A stretch of DNA of 36,705 nucleotides from contig CANRPK010000012.1 of assembly GCA_947632455.1 (NCBI GenBank), forward strand, positions 1 through 36,705. The letters are read 5' to 3'. Positions within the stretch are counted from its first letter, which is position 1; every line of letters starts with the position of its first letter. A model generated the notes under the pieces. The model was not told where the DNA came from. It did no database searches and worked only from the letters and a program-made list of their open reading frames with translations. Origin of the DNA: an uncultured Bacilli bacterium (GTDB lineage: Bacteria; Bacillota_I; Bacilli_A; RF39; UBA660). Shown one piece after another: positions 35,447 through 36,705 of the stretch. Position numbers and translations under genes: made by a program.

Positions 35447-36705
35447 TTAAACATTAAGGGGTGATGAATTAATTTTCATCACTTCTTTTTTATGTTTTCT
35501 AAAAATATTTGTAATTATTAATATTTTAGATTTAAAATTATTAAAATTTCTATATCCATATGCAATTCTTTTTATTAATTTACATGTATTATTATTTCTT
35601 TCCATTACTCCATTACTATAGGGTCGTTCTAAAGTGTTTTTAATGTGCTCATTAAATTCTCTTAATGTGTTTAATGATGTGTTCATATATTCAGATATAT
35701 TTTCATAATCTTGATTTATTATTTTATCAAATAATTTATGTTCTTTCCTTTGTAAAGCATATAATATACTTTGATATAAATTATATGTTTCTTTTAATTC
35801 TTCATTTTGATCTAATAAATAATTTACTATATCTACTTCTGTCATAAGATTTTTAAAACATATATATTTCTTCCAATAACTACTATCTAATTCTAATCTC
35901 GGTTTAAATAATAATTTAAAATATCTTTTATATTTTCGATAATTGATTTTATCTTTTTTCATTATTTTTATTCTTGTTTTATTTAAACTTCTACTTATTA
36001 ATTGTACTATATGAAACATATCTATTATTATTAATGCATTGGGAAAACTTTTTTTAATTAATCCTATATATGGTTTATACATATCCATTACTACATATTT
36101 TACTTTTTTTCTTGTTTCTTCTAAATAATAACTAAAATATTTTTCTAAATTATCTATTGTTCTATCTAATACTAAGTCTATTGTTTTTCCAGACTTTGCA
36201 TCACATATATTAAATGCCATAGTTCTTTTTAAAGCTGTAAATTCATCTATACATATTGCTTCTGGTAAATAATGTTTATATAACTTTTTATTATCATATA
36301 TTTTATCTACTATTCTTTGAACTGTCATATTACTTATATTATGGAGTTTAGCTATAAATGTATTTGATAATATATCTTTTACATAATTTATTACTGAATA
36401 TTTTGTATTATTACTTATTCTACATTTATAATCAACTATATTTGTTTGAGCAGTAAGTCTTTTATTACACATTTTGCATTTATATCTTTGTTTAGTTAAT
36501 TCTAAATAACTTATTAATTCCGAAACTTTAGGTATTTTAATTAAAGATTTTCTAGTGCCATTTTTAACAATAGAATTATCATTAATACAACCACATACGG
36601 GACAATATTCATAATCATTTTTTAAATATCCTTTATAGACAAGTACTTTTTTACCTTTGATTTTACGATTTTCAATAAAAAATTCATTAAAAATAACATT
36701 TTTAT
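35447..36705 (-). CDS. ISL3-family transposase, 5' end beyond window
   Basis: This is a DDE transposase of the ISL3 family, moving its element by DNA transposition. The frame is open to the window edge at 36705, so the start is missing. An ATG at 36472 is internal, lying within the second CxxC. The N-terminal zinc finger is visible (CPVCGC, then YKCKMC). It is followed by a helical DNA-binding part, first Asp in CIDEFTAL, second Asp in VVMDMYKPY, and the Glu in NGVMERNNN, before KRIAYGYRNFNNFKSK, a typical ISL3 C-terminus. At least 419 residues are seen, and no frameshift or stop interrupts it, so it may be active. Confidence 0.92.
   Translation of the reverse strand, partial: KNVIFNEFFIENRKIKGKKVLVYKGYLKNDYEYCPVCGCINDNSIVKNGTRKSLIKIPKVSELISYLELTKQRYKCKMCNKRLTAQTNIVDYKCRISNNTKYSVINYVKDILSNTFIAKLHNISNMTVQRIVDKIYDNKKLYKHYLPEAICIDEFTALKRTMAFNICDAKSGKTIDLVLDRTIDNLEKYFSYYLEETRKKVKYVVMDMYKPYIGLIKKSFPNALIIIDMFHIVQLISRSLNKTRIKIMKKDKINYRKYKRYFKLLFKPRLELDSSYWKKYICFKNLMTEVDIVNYLLDQNEELKETYNLYQSILYALQRKEHKLFDKIINQDYENISEYMNTSLNTLREFNEHIKNTLERPYSNGVMERNNNTCKLIKRIAYGYRNFNNFKSKILIITNIFRKHKKEVMKINSSPLNV
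35461..35491 (+). terminator. Terminator after giant gene
   Basis: GTGATGAA (35461-35468) pairs perfectly with TTCATCAC (35475-35482) around a six-base loop, followed by a T-rich run. It would end plus-strand transcription from the giant gene, yet it lies inside the 3' coding end of the transposase on the other strand. Confidence 0.75.

Larger units (their letters stand above)
35442..36705 (-). mobile_element. ISL3-family insertion sequence, partial
   Basis: An insertion sequence with an ISL3-type transposase begins just after the giant gene and runs off the right edge. A likely terminus is GGTTCTT at 35442-35448, similar to the GGCTCTT-like ends of this family. The other terminus and the expected 8-bp target duplication are not visible, so the exact boundary is uncertain. 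Confidence 0.6.

Noticed and set aside
35665-35847. Plus-strand open frame inside the transposase
   Set aside because: It is antisense to conserved ISL3 coding sequence and has no start signals.
1-36705. CRISPR arrays, tRNA or rRNA genes
   Set aside because: No regularly spaced direct repeats, tRNA arm patterns or rRNA-like GC-rich tracts were seen; the many short AT-rich repeats reflect base composition.

Overview
The window comes from a strongly AT-rich bacterium of the Bacillota, probably an uncultured, host-associated member of the Bacilli near the Mycoplasmatota, Erysipelotrichales or RF39-like lineages. This placement is inferred from gene content and base composition. Gene order follows the Bacillus pattern in two places: fmt-rlmN-prpC-prkC-rsgA-rpe and nusB-xseA-xseB. 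The prolyl-tRNA synthetase is of the short archaeal/eukaryotic type. TGA is used as a stop (rlmN, rsgA and mutS all end in TGA) and tryptophan is encoded by TGG, so the standard bacterial code applies and the Mycoplasma code does not.

Layout. Positions 90-1416 hold a two-gene operon of unknown function. Positions 1425-4489 hold a reduced SUF iron-sulfur operon (sufC, a short sufD, sufS, sufU) with no sufB at the locus. Positions 4501-5068 hold a single unknown gene. Positions 5082-11768 hold a housekeeping and signalling operon: fmt, an unknown membrane protein where rsmB usually sits, rlmN, the PP2C phosphatase and PASTA kinase pair, rsgA and rpe. Between rpe and mutS (11752-11892) lies what looks like a free-standing small RNA gene with its own promoter, three stacked hairpins and a terminator. 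mutS, a phosphodiesterase-like protein, nusB, xseA, xseB, a coiled-coil membrane protein and proS follow, ending in a terminator that works for both strands at 19750-19777.

From 19759 the content becomes envelope-related and lineage-specific. It holds a SpoIVB-like serine protease on the minus strand, a two-pass membrane protein, the division regulator ezrA, and three large unknown proteins, one with a RelE/HigB-like segment. Next comes a 2464-residue surface protein combining a cohesin-like domain, a two-helix membrane anchor, dockerin-like calcium loops, a four-fold Ig-like repeat, GLUG repeats and an M26-type zinc protease. An ISL3-family insertion sequence closes the window and runs off its right edge.

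Regulation looks very compact. Most promoters are sigma-A type with a 17-base spacer and often a TGN extension of the -10. At several operon junctions the U-tract of one terminator lies where the next promoter's -35 element should be. The points most worth following up are the small RNA candidate, the giant protease with its odd domain order, the reduced SUF operon, the phosphodiesterase with a lost metal ligand, and the hairpin overlapping the start of the RelE-like gene.
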